This document shows, piece by piece, positions 1 through 7,790 of a stretch of DNA of 64,000 nucleotides (its first letter is position 1; every line of letters begins with the position of its first letter). The DNA is taken from NCBI RefSeq assembly GCF_000686845.1, contig NZ_JMLS01000001.1, positions 558,001-622,000 on the forward strand, given 5' to 3'. A program made the position numbers and the translations under genes. The notes below the pieces were generated by a model, which was not told where the DNA came from, searched no databases, and saw only the letters and a list, made by a program, of their open reading frames with translations. The DNA is from Paenibacillus sp. UNC451MF (GTDB taxonomy: Bacteria > Bacillota > Bacilli > Paenibacillales > NBRC-103111).

Positions 1-569
1 AAGTCATCAAGGAGCTTAAACATAAGCTTGAAAAGACGCATCAGCAAATATTGACCGGCCCTATCATTCATGTTCATGTCAAACTTGGAACGCGGGATGC
101 ATCCGACGAGGAGAAAGAGCAAATTCGTTCCATTATTAGTCAAAAGGGAAACCTGCTGATCCAATCGATAGAATCGCAAGCGGCGGACCCTTCGGCGTCC
201 GTTTTTCATAATATGCCGGATGTCAGACTACTCAAAGGGATCGTCCGTTCCGGTCAGACGTTGTCTGAAGAGGGCAATATTTTATTTCTTGGGGATATTA
301 ACCCCGGAGGCTCTATTGTCAGCTCAGGAAGCATCTATGTGATGGGATCATTGAAAGGTATGGCTCATGCGGGTGTGGACGGAGACGAATCGGTCGTTAT
401 TGCCGCATCCCATCTAAGACCTACTCAGCTCAGGATTGCCGGTATTATTAGCAGGCCGCCCGATGAGTGGGGGATCAACGAAGCTTTCATGGAATTTGCC
501 TACATAAAGGAAGGCAAAATGGAAATAGATAAAATCCATCATATGCATAAAATAGTGGCTAAGCAGTAA
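1..569 (+). CDS. minC: Septum site-determining protein MinC, C-terminal part (5' end outside window)
   Basis: Inhibitor of FtsZ ring assembly that MinD brings to the membrane so that division happens at mid-cell or, in sporulation, near a pole. The reading frame is open from base 3 and runs to TAA at 567-569, so the N-terminal FtsZ-inhibiting domain is largely cut off. What remains is the glycine-rich right-handed beta-helix typical of MinC C-terminal domains, seen in repeats such as VRSGQTL, GDINPGGSI and GSIYVMGSLKG. A TTG at 51 could mimic a start, but in-frame coding continues upstream of it, so it is not taken as one. minD starts 18 bases downstream, as in the usual minCD pair. Identification rests on this fold signature plus context. 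Confidence 0.93.
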   Translation, partial: VIKELKHKLEKTHQQILTGPIIHVHVKLGTRDASDEEKEQIRSIISQKGNLLIQSIESQAADPSASVFHNMPDVRLLKGIVRSGQTLSEEGNILFLGDINPGGSIVSSGSIYVMGSLKGMAHAGVDGDESVVIAASHLRPTQLRIAGIISRPPDEWGINEAFMEFAYIKEGKMEIDKIHHMHKIVAKQ

Positions 570-587
570 TGAGAAGGAGTGGAGCGT

Positions 588-1382
588 ATGGGAGAAGCAA
601 TTGTCATTACTTCGGGAAAAGGCGGTGTCGGTAAGACAACCACATCCGCTAATATCGGGACGGCACTGGCGCTTCAAGGGAAAAAAGTTTGCATGGTCGA
701 CACCGATATCGGCCTGCGCAATCTGGATGTCGTCATGGGACTGGAGAACCGGATCATTTACGATTTGGTAGACGTAGCGGAAGGGCGCTGCCGATTGGCT
801 CAAGCATTGGTGAAAGACAAGCGCTTTGACGAGCTCTACATGCTTCCTGCTGCTCAAACGAAAGACAAGCATTCGGTTTCGCCTGAAGCTGTACGGGATA
901 TCGTGCTGGAATTAAAGCGCGATTTTGAATTTGTGATCATTGATTGTCCTGCGGGCATTGAGCAAGGATTCAAAAATGCTGTTGCCGGTGCAGACAAAGC
1001 CATCGTAGTAACAACGCCGGAAAATGCGGCAGTGCGCGATGCGGACCGTATTATCGGATTGCTGGAGAACGAACGTATCGAATCACCTAAGCTCGTCATT
1101 AACCGTATTCGTGCTAATATGGTGAAGAAGGGCGAGATGCTCGATATAGACGAAATTTGCTCCGTATTGGCCATTGATTTGCTAGGTATTGTTCCGGATG
1201 ATGAATATGTCATAAAAGCTGCCAATATGGGCGAGCCTACCGTGATGAATCCGAATTCTCGCGCGGCAATAGCATACCGTAACATTGCACGCCGTATATT
1301 AGGTGATACGGTACCGTTGATGCCAATGGACGAAAAGTCCGGGGTCATTAGCAAATTGAAGAAGTTTATCGGAATAGGATGA
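588..1382 (+). CDS. minD: Septum site-determining ATPase MinD
   Basis: Membrane-associated ParA/MinD-family ATPase that recruits and activates MinC. The deviant Walker A motif GKGGVGKTT lies at residues 10-18, followed by the switch stretch DTDIGLRNLD. The C-terminus (SKLKKFIGIG) forms the short amphipathic helix by which MinD binds membrane. I chose ATG at 588 because AAGGAG at 574-579 gives normal spacing and the protein then begins MGEAIVITSGKGG. A GTG at 579 overlaps the ribosome binding site and is unlikely. At 264 aa it has the usual family length. It is almost certainly co-transcribed with minC and the following rodA-type gene. Confidence 0.97.
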   Translation: MGEAIVITSGKGGVGKTTTSANIGTALALQGKKVCMVDTDIGLRNLDVVMGLENRIIYDLVDVAEGRCRLAQALVKDKRFDELYMLPAAQTKDKHSVSPEAVRDIVLELKRDFEFVIIDCPAGIEQGFKNAVAGADKAIVVTTPENAAVRDADRIIGLLENERIESPKLVINRIRANMVKKGEMLDIDEICSVLAIDLLGIVPDDEYVIKAANMGEPTVMNPNSRAAIAYRNIARRILGDTVPLMPMDEKSGVISKLKKFIGIG

Positions 1383-1388
1383 TCGGAG

Positions 1389-2534
1389 TTGCTGCATAAA
1401 TTAAAGAAGATCGATATTCCCATCGTTGTCATTCTACTAACATTCATGGTTATCAGCACACTGCTCGTGTACAGTGCTACGCTCGATGACCCGAATATTG
1501 TTTTCGATCTGAAAAAAATAATCCTCATCTACGTCATCTCTCTGATAGCCTTTGTCGGCTTAACATTTGTCGACTACCGTGCTTTTTTGAAAATATCTCC
1601 GTATTTGTATATTGCAGGCTTGGGCCTGCTTGCGGCGGTATATAAGTTCGGTATGGAAATCAATGGAGCGAAAAGCTGGTTTCAGCTTCCGGGAGGACTG
1701 CTGTTTCAGCCGGCTGAGCTGATGAAGCTTATGCTGATTATCGGATTAGCCGCATTTCTTGCCCGTAGGCAGGGGGAACCGCTGTTATTTTTTACCGATG
1801 TGATCCCTGTGGGTACGATTGTTTTAGTCCCTTTTGTTTTGGTTCTAATTCAGCCCGATTTGGGGAACGCGATTATATTTATCGTCGTATTCATCGGTAT
1901 GCTGTGGATCGGGAATGTGAAATACTTGCATTTTTTGATAGGTGTGCTCATTGCAATCGCTGCATTGGTGCTGTTCATGTATTTGTTCACTCACTACCAT
2001 GATCCTATCAAAACGTATTTCACGGAGAAGGGAAAAGGACACTGGGTTGCCCGGATGGACACCTTTATTAACCCTGAGAGTGCGACAAAGGACCAAAAGT
2101 TTCAGGTAGACAACTCCATTAAAGCGATTGGTTCCGGCGGATTGACAGGTGAAAAGTATTTGCAAGGGACATCCGTACATCGGCATTTTATCCCTTATGC
2201 ATACTCGGACTCTATATTTGTCGTGTTGGCAGAGGAATTCGGATTTGTAGGCTCATCGGTACTGCTGCTGCTCTATTTCGTACTTATATACCGAATGATC
2301 CTGATATCGATCCAATGCGGGGACAAAGGAGGCTCCTACATTATTGTAGGCGTTGTCTCCATGTTCGTATTTCAAATATTTGAGAATGTGGGGATGCTGA
2401 TCGGCATCATGCCTCTTACAGGCATCACGCTGCCTTTTATTAGTTATGGAGGTACTTCCTTGTTGATCAATATGATGAGTATCGCACTTGTGATGAGCGT
2501 TCGTGTCCATCAGGAGAAAGAACTCACCTATTAA
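1389..2534 (+). CDS. rodA: RodA/FtsW/SpoVE-family SEDS peptidoglycan polymerase
   Basis: A 381-residue, roughly ten-helix membrane protein of the SEDS family, which polymerises lipid II into glycan strands during elongation or division. Family marks are the loop with GAKSWFQLPGGLLFQPAEL, the VLIQPDLGNAI segment and the C-terminal PLTGITLPFISYGGTSLL. It starts at TTG 1389, six bases after minD, with a weak GGAG just upstream, suggesting translational coupling. Position in the min operon and lack of an ftsZ-type neighbourhood favour RodA (elongation) over FtsW, but sequence alone does not separate the two. A clear intrinsic terminator follows. Confidence 0.88.
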   Translation: MLHKLKKIDIPIVVILLTFMVISTLLVYSATLDDPNIVFDLKKIILIYVISLIAFVGLTFVDYRAFLKISPYLYIAGLGLLAAVYKFGMEINGAKSWFQLPGGLLFQPAELMKLMLIIGLAAFLARRQGEPLLFFTDVIPVGTIVLVPFVLVLIQPDLGNAIIFIVVFIGMLWIGNVKYLHFLIGVLIAIAALVLFMYLFTHYHDPIKTYFTEKGKGHWVARMDTFINPESATKDQKFQVDNSIKAIGSGGLTGEKYLQGTSVHRHFIPYAYSDSIFVVLAEEFGFVGSSVLLLLYFVLIYRMILISIQCGDKGGSYIIVGVVSMFVFQIFENVGMLIGIMPLTGITLPFISYGGTSLLINMMSIALVMSVRVHQEKELTY

Positions 2535-2549
2535 TAATAGCTATCTGTT

Positions 2550-2577
2550 AAGCATCCTGTTCTCAGGGTGCTTTTTT
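2550..2577 (+). terminator. Rho-independent terminator after rodA
   Basis: Ten-base-pair stem AAGCATCCTG/CAGGGTGCTT (one G-T pair) with a TTCT loop, followed by a run of six T. It closes the minC-minD-rodA unit and separates it from the sporulation genes downstream. Confidence 0.88.
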
Positions 2578-2628
2578 GTTTGGATTGAGTGAGGAAGCCG
2601 TCCTATTTGGAAGGGGATGATTTACTCT

Positions 2629-2657
2629 TCATATTTGGGTGTACAGGCTCATAGGAT
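2629..2657 (+). promoter_or_regulatory. Candidate sigma-E promoter for spoIVFA-spoIVFB
   Basis: TCATATT at 2629-2635 and CATAGGAT at 2650-2657 are separated by 14 bases. This fits the -35 (KMATATT) and -10 (CATACAHT-like) pattern and spacing known for mother-cell sigma-E of Bacillus. In B. subtilis the spoIVF operon is sigma-E dependent, so the location fits. The match is by eye; -10 positions 5-6 differ from consensus. Confidence 0.5.
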
Positions 2658-2784
2658 GATAGTAAACAAGCTCACACTGACTGAGCATCAGATGAACGTT
2701 GCTGCTGGATTGAAAATAACAAATGCACGTACTCGGAAAAAAGCAGCTTTCCATATTGAAAAAGCTCTTGGGAGGAATCCGCAG

Positions 2785-3681
2785 ATGAATACAAAGAACA
2801 GTATACGTCAAAGAAGAATGGAGCGTATAAGAGAGCTGCAGGCTTCTGCAGAGCGTCGCCCTATGCCAACACAACAAACAGTTCGACATCAGGAGCTGTT
2901 GGAGCCTTACCGGCTCCCGGATCGCAGACGTGAAGAAGTATCGGATATGCCTCCTCAAGATGCAGAGCGCTGGAAGGATCCGGAATACGTATGGAAGCAA
3001 AAGTGGAATCATGATTTATCCCAGCGGGAGTATGAGTATGAAGAGGATTCGGAGAAAAGCCGATTTATGCCTAGCAAAGGAAGGTGGCGCTTCAAGCTTG
3101 TTGTTAGCTGTTTTCTATTTGCGATGATTTGGGGGCTGTTTCAATGGAATCATCCACTCGCTAACCGTGGAAAAGCCTACATCAGCTCGGCGTTGAATGA
3201 ATCGTTCGAGTTTCAAACTGTGGCTCTTTGGTATGAACGACAATTTGGCGGGACGCCTTCGCTGCTTCCGGCCTTAAATACGCTTAATCAAGAAGAGGCG
3301 CAGAAAGTTGATTTCGTCTCCAAGCATTATTTTACACCTGTTAAAGGAAAAATTATTGCGCCGTTTGAAACGAGCCGTCTTGGGGTAACTGTAGAGACAA
3401 AGTCGGACATGCCTGTAGCGGCGATGGATACTGGCTTGGTCGTGTATGTAGGCAATAAGGAAGAGACAGGCTATACGATAATCATTCGTCACACTAACGG
3501 TTTGCAATCGGTTTATGGTTGGATAGAGCAAGGCAAGGTGGAATTAAACGACTGGATCAAGGGCGGTGAGACGATAGGCACCGTGTCCAAAAACAGCAGC
3601 AAACAAGCCGGTTATTTATATTTCGCGGTATCCAAGGACAATAAATTCGTCAATCCGGCGGATGTGGTACAATTTGAATAA
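2785..3681 (+). CDS. spoIVFA: Stage IV sporulation protein FA (inactive M23/LytM-like regulator)
   Basis: In B. subtilis SpoIVFA sits in the outer forespore membrane and holds the protease SpoIVFB inactive until the forespore signals. Here a 298-residue protein has a charged, disordered N-terminal cytoplasmic part (about 1-145), one membrane segment (KLVVSCFLFAMIWGLF, near 150-166) and a C-terminal LytM/M23-like fold (about 220-298). Metal-binding histidines expected in active M23 enzymes are absent: the usual HxH position reads YLYFAV. That fits a non-catalytic role. ATG 2785 has GGAGG at 2771-2775; the frame stays open back to 2617, but that stretch contains the putative promoter. It overlaps spoIVFB by 20 bases. 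Confidence 0.88.
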   Translation: MNTKNSIRQRRMERIRELQASAERRPMPTQQTVRHQELLEPYRLPDRRREEVSDMPPQDAERWKDPEYVWKQKWNHDLSQREYEYEEDSEKSRFMPSKGRWRFKLVVSCFLFAMIWGLFQWNHPLANRGKAYISSALNESFEFQTVALWYERQFGGTPSLLPALNTLNQEEAQKVDFVSKHYFTPVKGKIIAPFETSRLGVTVETKSDMPVAAMDTGLVVYVGNKEETGYTIIIRHTNGLQSVYGWIEQGKVELNDWIKGGETIGTVSKNSSKQAGYLYFAVSKDNKFVNPADVVQFE

Positions 3682-4558
3682 GTGGAATCGTTTGTTTGGG
3701 GTTAAGCTCCGCTTTCATCCATTGTTCTCTATTGTAATACTTCTTTCGATTTTGGCCGGCTATTTTATTGAAACGGCTACGTTATTCGGGATTGTTCTGA
3801 TTCATGAGCTGGGTCATGTAATGGCTGCTAAAAATTTCGGTTGGCGTGTAAAAGAAATCCAGCTTTTACCGTTTGGCGGGGTTGCTGTGGTAGAGGAGCT
3901 GGCCAGTGTTCCGGCTTGGCAGGAAATCATTGTAACGCTGTCAGGTCCGCTGCAAAATGGTATTATGATGGTAGCGGCAATGGCTCTTCAAGCAACAGGA
4001 GTGATTTCGGGAGAATGGAGTGCGTATTTCATCCAAGCGAATCTGTTCGTAGCATTATTTAATTTGCTTCCGATACTTCCTTTGGACGGAGGCAAGATTA
4101 TGCAGTCTCTTTTGAGCTTATGGCTTCCTTACCAGAGAGTTATCGTTCTGAGTTGTGTGGCCAGTCTTGTTCTCAGTGTAGTGCTAATTGCAGCGGCAGT
4201 ACTCCATATCATTTATGGAGGCTTTCAATTGAATTTATTTATAATAGGCTTGTTCTTATTTTACTCCAACTGGTATGCTTACAAAGGCATGTCCTATCAT
4301 TTTATGCGCTTTCTTATTCATCGTGGAAACACGCTTAATCGTCTGATGCGTCAGGGTACGCTGGCACAGCCGATTGTTGTCGATGGAAGACGCAAAGTGA
4401 CAGAGATTGTTCGCTTGTTTATGCGGGAGAAATACCATCTCGTGTATGTAATGGATGAGCGCGGTGCCATACGTGTCGTTCTTCCCGAACAACCGCTTCT
4501 GCAAACATATTTCAATGAATCGAAGCGGGGAAGTGCGATTTCCGAGCTTTTCATGTAA
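3662..4558 (+). CDS. spoIVFB: Stage IV sporulation protein FB, M50 intramembrane site-2 protease
   Basis: Intramembrane zinc metalloprotease that in B. subtilis cleaves pro-sigma-K in the mother cell. The HELGH zinc motif lies near residue 45 (LIHELGHVMAAK), and the second metal-ligand motif LDGGK lies in a later helix (LPILPLDGGKIM). Several hydrophobic helices follow, and the last ~60 residues resemble a CBS domain (QPIVVDGRRKVTEIV onward), the part that binds pro-sigma-K in Bacillus. At 298 aa it is close to the B. subtilis length. The start overlaps the end of spoIVFA, as expected for a protease-inhibitor pair made together. Confidence 0.93.
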   Translation: MWYNLNKWNRLFGVKLRFHPLFSIVILLSILAGYFIETATLFGIVLIHELGHVMAAKNFGWRVKEIQLLPFGGVAVVEELASVPAWQEIIVTLSGPLQNGIMMVAAMALQATGVISGEWSAYFIQANLFVALFNLLPILPLDGGKIMQSLLSLWLPYQRVIVLSCVASLVLSVVLIAAAVLHIIYGGFQLNLFIIGLFLFYSNWYAYKGMSYHFMRFLIHRGNTLNRLMRQGTLAQPIVVDGRRKVTEIVRLFMREKYHLVYVMDERGAIRVVLPEQPLLQTYFNESKRGSAISELFM

Positions 4559-4581
4559 AATGAAGTCCGAGGTGGAAAATC

Positions 4582-5823
4582 ATGAAGCGTATTCTCGTTC
4601 AATGTGGACAGGACCAAATCGAAGTAGCGGTAATGGAAAACGACAGATTGGTAGAGTACGATAACGAATTTCGCGGAGCGGAGCACTTGGCTGGCAATAT
4701 GTACATAGGTCGGGTCGTTAACGTTTTGCAGGGGATGCAGGCGGCGTTTTTGGATATCGGATTAGAAAAAAACGCTTTTTTATATATTGATGACATTTTA
4801 CCCGCACATTTGGAGAAGCACCCCAAACAAAAACCGCTAATTACGGAGCTCGTTCAAGTAGGACAATCGCTGCTTGTTCAAGTTGTCAAGGAACCGGTTG
4901 GTAACAAAGGGGCAAGAGTAACAACCCACTATTCGATTCCTGGTAGATGGGGTGTCTATATGCCGAGAGCCGATTACGTAGGGGTTTCTCGTAAAATTGA
5001 AAATGAAGCAGAGCGCGAAAGATTGAAGCATGCGGCGGAACGGCAGCTGATGGCTGGAGAAGGCTTTATTGCGAGAACGGCAGCTGAGGGAGTCGCCGAA
5101 GAGCTTATCACGGCAGACCTTGTAGACCTTCGCAAGCGATGGCAGGCTGTGGAGGAGCTTTCTATGCTTCAGGGCACTGTACCAAGAAAGGTGTATACCG
5201 ATTTTGGACTGCTGCCGCGCTGGATTCGGGATGTGTTCCGGGAGGATGTTCACGAGCTGTGGGTTAACGACATGGATGCATACGATACGATTCTGACACT
5301 CGTCCGCGCGGTTTCGCCGGGGCTTTGCGAAAGAGTACGTCGGTTTGAGAACAACCGGGTAACTTTGTTTGCGAATTTCCATGCGGACGAGCAGCTCGAG
5401 AACGGCTTTAAGCGTAAGATATGGCTGGACAACGGGGGATATGTCGTTGTTGATCATACGGAAGCTCTAACCGTATTTGATGTCAATACAGGTCGATATA
5501 CTGGGAGTGTTGATTTAGAGCAGACAGTAAAGGATACGAATCTTTTGGCTGCCAAAGAAATATCAAGGCTATTGAGACTGAGAGACATAGGCGGACTGAT
5601 TATTATCGATTTTATCGATATGGATTTGGTTGCCCATAGGCAGCTTGTCCTCGATACTCTGGAGCAAGAAGTGAAGAGAGATCGTACCAAAACGGTCATT
5701 GAAGGCTGGACACGGCTTGGGTTAGTAGAAATGACGCGCAAGAAGGTCAGGGATGGTAAAGATAAGGTGACCATTCGCCGTTGTGCAGAATGTGAAGGTA
5801 CCGGATGGTTGTGGACCAAATAA
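4582..5823 (+). CDS. rng: Ribonuclease G/E-family endoribonuclease
   Basis: Single-strand endoribonuclease of the RNase E/G family acting in rRNA and mRNA processing. An N-terminal S1-like RNA-binding segment (GNMYIGRVVNVLQGMQAAFLD and on) precedes the DNase I-like catalytic part. The metal-binding aspartates are visible in FDVNTG (near residue 298) and DFIDMD (near 343), matching E. coli RNase E D303 and D346. A CAEC pair in RRCAECEGTG near the C-terminus fits the zinc-link. It is short (413 aa) with no degradosome scaffold. B. subtilis lacks this enzyme, so its place between spoIVFB and rplU distinguishes this lineage. SD-like GAGGTGG precedes ATG 4582. Confidence 0.95.
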   Translation: MKRILVQCGQDQIEVAVMENDRLVEYDNEFRGAEHLAGNMYIGRVVNVLQGMQAAFLDIGLEKNAFLYIDDILPAHLEKHPKQKPLITELVQVGQSLLVQVVKEPVGNKGARVTTHYSIPGRWGVYMPRADYVGVSRKIENEAERERLKHAAERQLMAGEGFIARTAAEGVAEELITADLVDLRKRWQAVEELSMLQGTVPRKVYTDFGLLPRWIRDVFREDVHELWVNDMDAYDTILTLVRAVSPGLCERVRRFENNRVTLFANFHADEQLENGFKRKIWLDNGGYVVVDHTEALTVFDVNTGRYTGSVDLEQTVKDTNLLAAKEISRLLRLRDIGGLIIIDFIDMDLVAHRQLVLDTLEQEVKRDRTKTVIEGWTRLGLVEMTRKKVRDGKDKVTIRRCAECEGTGWLWTK

Positions 5824-5861
5824 GGATATCCTTAGCGATGCATTGCAAATGAGAATAGGCA

Positions 5862-5890
5862 TTGCAATCATGCATAGGCTGTGGTAATAT
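5862..5890 (+). promoter_or_regulatory. Vegetative (sigma-A) promoter for rplU-prp-rpmA
   Basis: TTGCAA at 5862-5867 and TAATAT at 5885-5890 with exactly 17 bases between them. The predicted start near 5897 would give an untranslated leader of about 110 bases containing the L21 leader structure. A 9-bp direct repeat (GCATTGCAA at 5840-5848 and 5859-5867) overlaps the -35. Confidence 0.75.
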
Positions 5891-5904
5891 ATTCAGGTAT
5901 GTTG

Positions 5905-5992
5905 CAAAACATGCTGTAACCGCGCGAAGCGGGTTTAAGAACACGTTCCATGTGGAACGGGTCACCTAGCTTAGGCGAGTCTGAGACATGAG
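5905..5992 (+). ncRNA. Ribosomal protein L21 leader (autoregulatory mRNA structure)
   Basis: The leader between promoter and rplU holds a compact fold: hairpin CGTTCC-ATGT-GGAACG, a small CCTA/TAGG stem, and a closing CACCT/AGGTG pairing whose 3' strand includes the Shine-Dalgarno region. Firmicutes rplU genes are commonly preceded by the L21 leader, thought to let L21 repress its own operon. Location and hairpins fit; I could not run a covariance model. Boundaries are approximate. Confidence 0.62.
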
Positions 5993-6006
5993 GGAGGTGC
6001 AACGAA

Positions 6007-6318
6007 ATGTACGCAATTATCGAAACAGGTGGTAAACAATACAAAGTTCAAGAGGGCGATGTTCTTTTCATCGAAAAATTGGACGCAGGTCAAGGTGACG
6101 CAGTTACTTTTGACAAAGTATTGGCTGTATCTAAAGAAGGCGGTTTGGTGCTTGGAGCTCCATTGGTAGCCGGCGCTGCTGTATCTGCAAAAGTAGAGAA
6201 GCATGGTAAAGGTGAGAAAATCATCGTTTACAAATACAAAGCCAAAAAGAACTACCGTCGTAAGCAAGGTCACCGTCAGCCTTATACTAAAGTTGTGATT
6301 GAAAAAATCCAAGCTTAA
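6007..6318 (+). CDS. rplU: 50S ribosomal protein L21
   Basis: Ribosomal protein of the large subunit contacting 23S rRNA and L20. The 103-residue sequence is typical from the first residue ([18 protein letters not shown]) to the basic C-terminal region with [16 protein letters not shown]. Preceded by GGGAGGTG (5992-5999) and an L21-type leader. It begins the conserved rplU-prp-rpmA operon. Confidence 0.99.
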   Translation: MYAIIETGGKQYKVQEGDVLFIEKLDAGQGDAVTFDKVLAVSKEGGLVLGAPLVAGAAVSAKVEKHGKGEKIIVYKYKAKKNYRRKQGHRQPYTKVVIEKIQA

Positions 6319-6332
6319 TAAGGGACAAGGCT

Positions 6333-6662
6333 ATGATTCGGATAACGATCAAGCGGAGACCAGACGATCGGATCGAGTCGTTCCGAGTAAAAGGTCATGC
6401 TTTATATGGTGATCCGGGCAAAGATATCGTTTGTGCCGGTGTATCCGCTGTGACTGTAGGTACTGTTAACTCTGTTGAAACCGTGTTGGGAGTAGAGCTG
6501 AAGGCGAACATGAAACATGGTTTGCTGGATGTACAGGTTCCCGGACATTTGGATGATGCTGTGTTAGAAAAAGTACAATTACTCTTGGAATCGATGGTCG
6601 TCATGCTGAAATCGATCGAACAATCGTATGGTGCATATATAGCATTGCAAGACACAAAATAA
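6333..6662 (+). CDS. prp: Ribosomal-processing cysteine protease Prp (YsxB)
   Basis: Cysteine protease that removes the N-terminal extension of ribosomal protein L27 in Firmicutes. The catalytic pair appears as His22 in KGHALYGDPGKD and Cys34 in DIVCAGVS, the same spacing as in the Staphylococcus aureus enzyme. The protein is 109 aa, the usual size. It lies between rplU and rpmA, and the L27 encoded next door carries the expected cleavable extension, so substrate and protease are co-encoded. Confidence 0.95.
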   Translation: MIRITIKRRPDDRIESFRVKGHALYGDPGKDIVCAGVSAVTVGTVNSVETVLGVELKANMKHGLLDVQVPGHLDDAVLEKVQLLLESMVVMLKSIEQSYGAYIALQDTK

Positions 6663-6684
6663 ATGAAGAAGGAGGTAGACATTC

Positions 6685-6996
6685 ATGCTACAATTAAATC
6701 TTCAGTTGTTCGCTTCCAAAAAAGGTGTAGGTTCCACCAAGAATGGTCGTGACAGTATTGCTAAGCGTCTTGGCGTTAAACGTGCAGACGGTCAGCAAGT
6801 AACTGCAGGAAGCATTTTGGTTCGCCAACGCGGAACGAAAATTCACCCGGGCAATAACGTAGGCATCGGTTCCGATGACACGTTGTTTGCAAAGGTAGAA
6901 GGCGTTGTGAAATTCGAGCGTTTGGGTCGTGATCGCAAGAAAGTTAGCGTCTACCCTGTGGACGCTGCTCCTGTGGCTGCGGCTGTGGAAGTATAA
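6685..6996 (+). CDS. rpmA: 50S ribosomal protein L27 with cleavable N-terminal extension
   Basis: Large-subunit protein whose N-terminus reaches the peptidyl-transferase centre. The mature protein should begin after [10 protein letters not shown], giving [14 protein letters not shown]. This matches the Firmicutes arrangement in which Prp cuts after an FA motif; here the pre-site residues are LFA rather than the FFA known from S. aureus. 103 aa in precursor form. AAGGAGGT at 6669-6676 is a strong ribosome binding site. An intrinsic terminator follows. Confidence 0.98.
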   Translation: MLQLNLQLFASKKGVGSTKNGRDSIAKRLGVKRADGQQVTAGSILVRQRGTKIHPGNNVGIGSDDTLFAKVEGVVKFERLGRDRKKVSVYPVDAAPVAAAVEV

Positions 6997-7011
6997 TACG
7001 TCATCGACGAT

Positions 7012-7045
7012 AACCCCGGCGATCCAGTGTCGCTGGGGTTTTTTG
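7012..7045 (+). terminator. Rho-independent terminator after rpmA
   Basis: Stem AACCCC-GGCGA/TCGC-TGGGGTT closed by a short loop and followed by TTTTTT. It ends the rplU-prp-rpmA operon. Confidence 0.85.
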
Positions 7046-7065
7046 CGTAGTTAGGAAGCGGTGTG

Positions 7066-7093
7066 TGAACTTTTTCTAACAACATGCTATACT
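7066..7093 (+). promoter_or_regulatory. Possible promoter for spo0B-obg
   Basis: TATACT at 7088-7093 is a good -10. The best -35, TGAACT at 7066-7071, is 16 bases upstream and only partly matches TTGACA. It lies between the rpmA terminator and spo0B, where a promoter is needed. Confidence 0.4.
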
Positions 7094-7133
7094 GGTAGAG
7101 TTAGGATCAAGTGCGGATCGGAGAGGGTACGCA

Positions 7134-7778
7134 ATGATGTCGAAGAAGCCTGATAACGAGCAGATCGTTGTAGATTCTATTCAATCCCCGGAGGCTGCTC
7201 CTGTAGAGGATAGGGATACTGAACATAATCTTCGGTTCATCGGATTGTTAAATCATTATCGTCATGATTGGATGAATGAGATCCAGGTGCTGTTCGGTTA
7301 TGTAAAATTAAAAAAGTATGAAAAATTAGAGAGCCTTATGGAGAAAATAAGACATAAGGTCCAAATGGAAAGCTATATAGCTAAGCTGGGGATACCGGAT
7401 CTTATCGTGTATTTGCTTGCGTTTCAAATCGAGGTAAAAGAAATTACGCTAGAAATTGTAATGGAGCAAGAAGTTCACTTGAATGAGTTGGCTGTAGACC
7501 CACATCGGATTCATGCGATTGTCCGTGGAGTTATGGATACCTTTAAAGACAATGCTCGTCAAGGTTTTGATGGAGAGCATGACTTGGAGCTTCATTTCCT
7601 TCAAGAGAAAGAACGACTCGTTGTCAAATTTGTTTATCAGGGGATAGTAAAGGAAGCACGGCTTATGCAGTCTCTGCAAAAGATACGTCAGGCATCGAAG
7701 GCGTACGAGAGCTGGGATGTTGTTCAAGTGAAAGAAAATCAGGCAGTTGTAGCTATTGGGCTGTCATTGAATACATAA
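7134..7778 (+). CDS. spo0B: Sporulation initiation phosphotransferase B
   Basis: Phosphorelay protein that passes phosphate from Spo0F to Spo0A at the entry to sporulation. Residues 41-48 read HYRHDWMN; His44 sits in the RHDWMN motif that carries the phosphoryl group in B. subtilis Spo0B (His30 there). An N-terminal helical-hairpin region is followed by a degenerate kinase-like C-terminal domain. The first ~30 residues are an acidic extension not seen in the B. subtilis protein. Two ATGs in tandem (7134, 7137) can both serve. obg begins 12 bases downstream, the same neighbour as in Bacillus. Confidence 0.9.
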   Translation: MMSKKPDNEQIVVDSIQSPEAAPVEDRDTEHNLRFIGLLNHYRHDWMNEIQVLFGYVKLKKYEKLESLMEKIRHKVQMESYIAKLGIPDLIVYLLAFQIEVKEITLEIVMEQEVHLNELAVDPHRIHAIVRGVMDTFKDNARQGFDGEHDLELHFLQEKERLVVKFVYQGIVKEARLMQSLQKIRQASKAYESWDVVQVKENQAVVAIGLSLNT

Positions 7779-7790
7779 TGAGGTGGATTC

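Noticed and set aside
2617-2784. N-terminal extension of SpoIVFA
   Set aside because: The stretch lacks an SD at 2617, contains a sigma-E-like promoter, and a good SD precedes ATG 2785.
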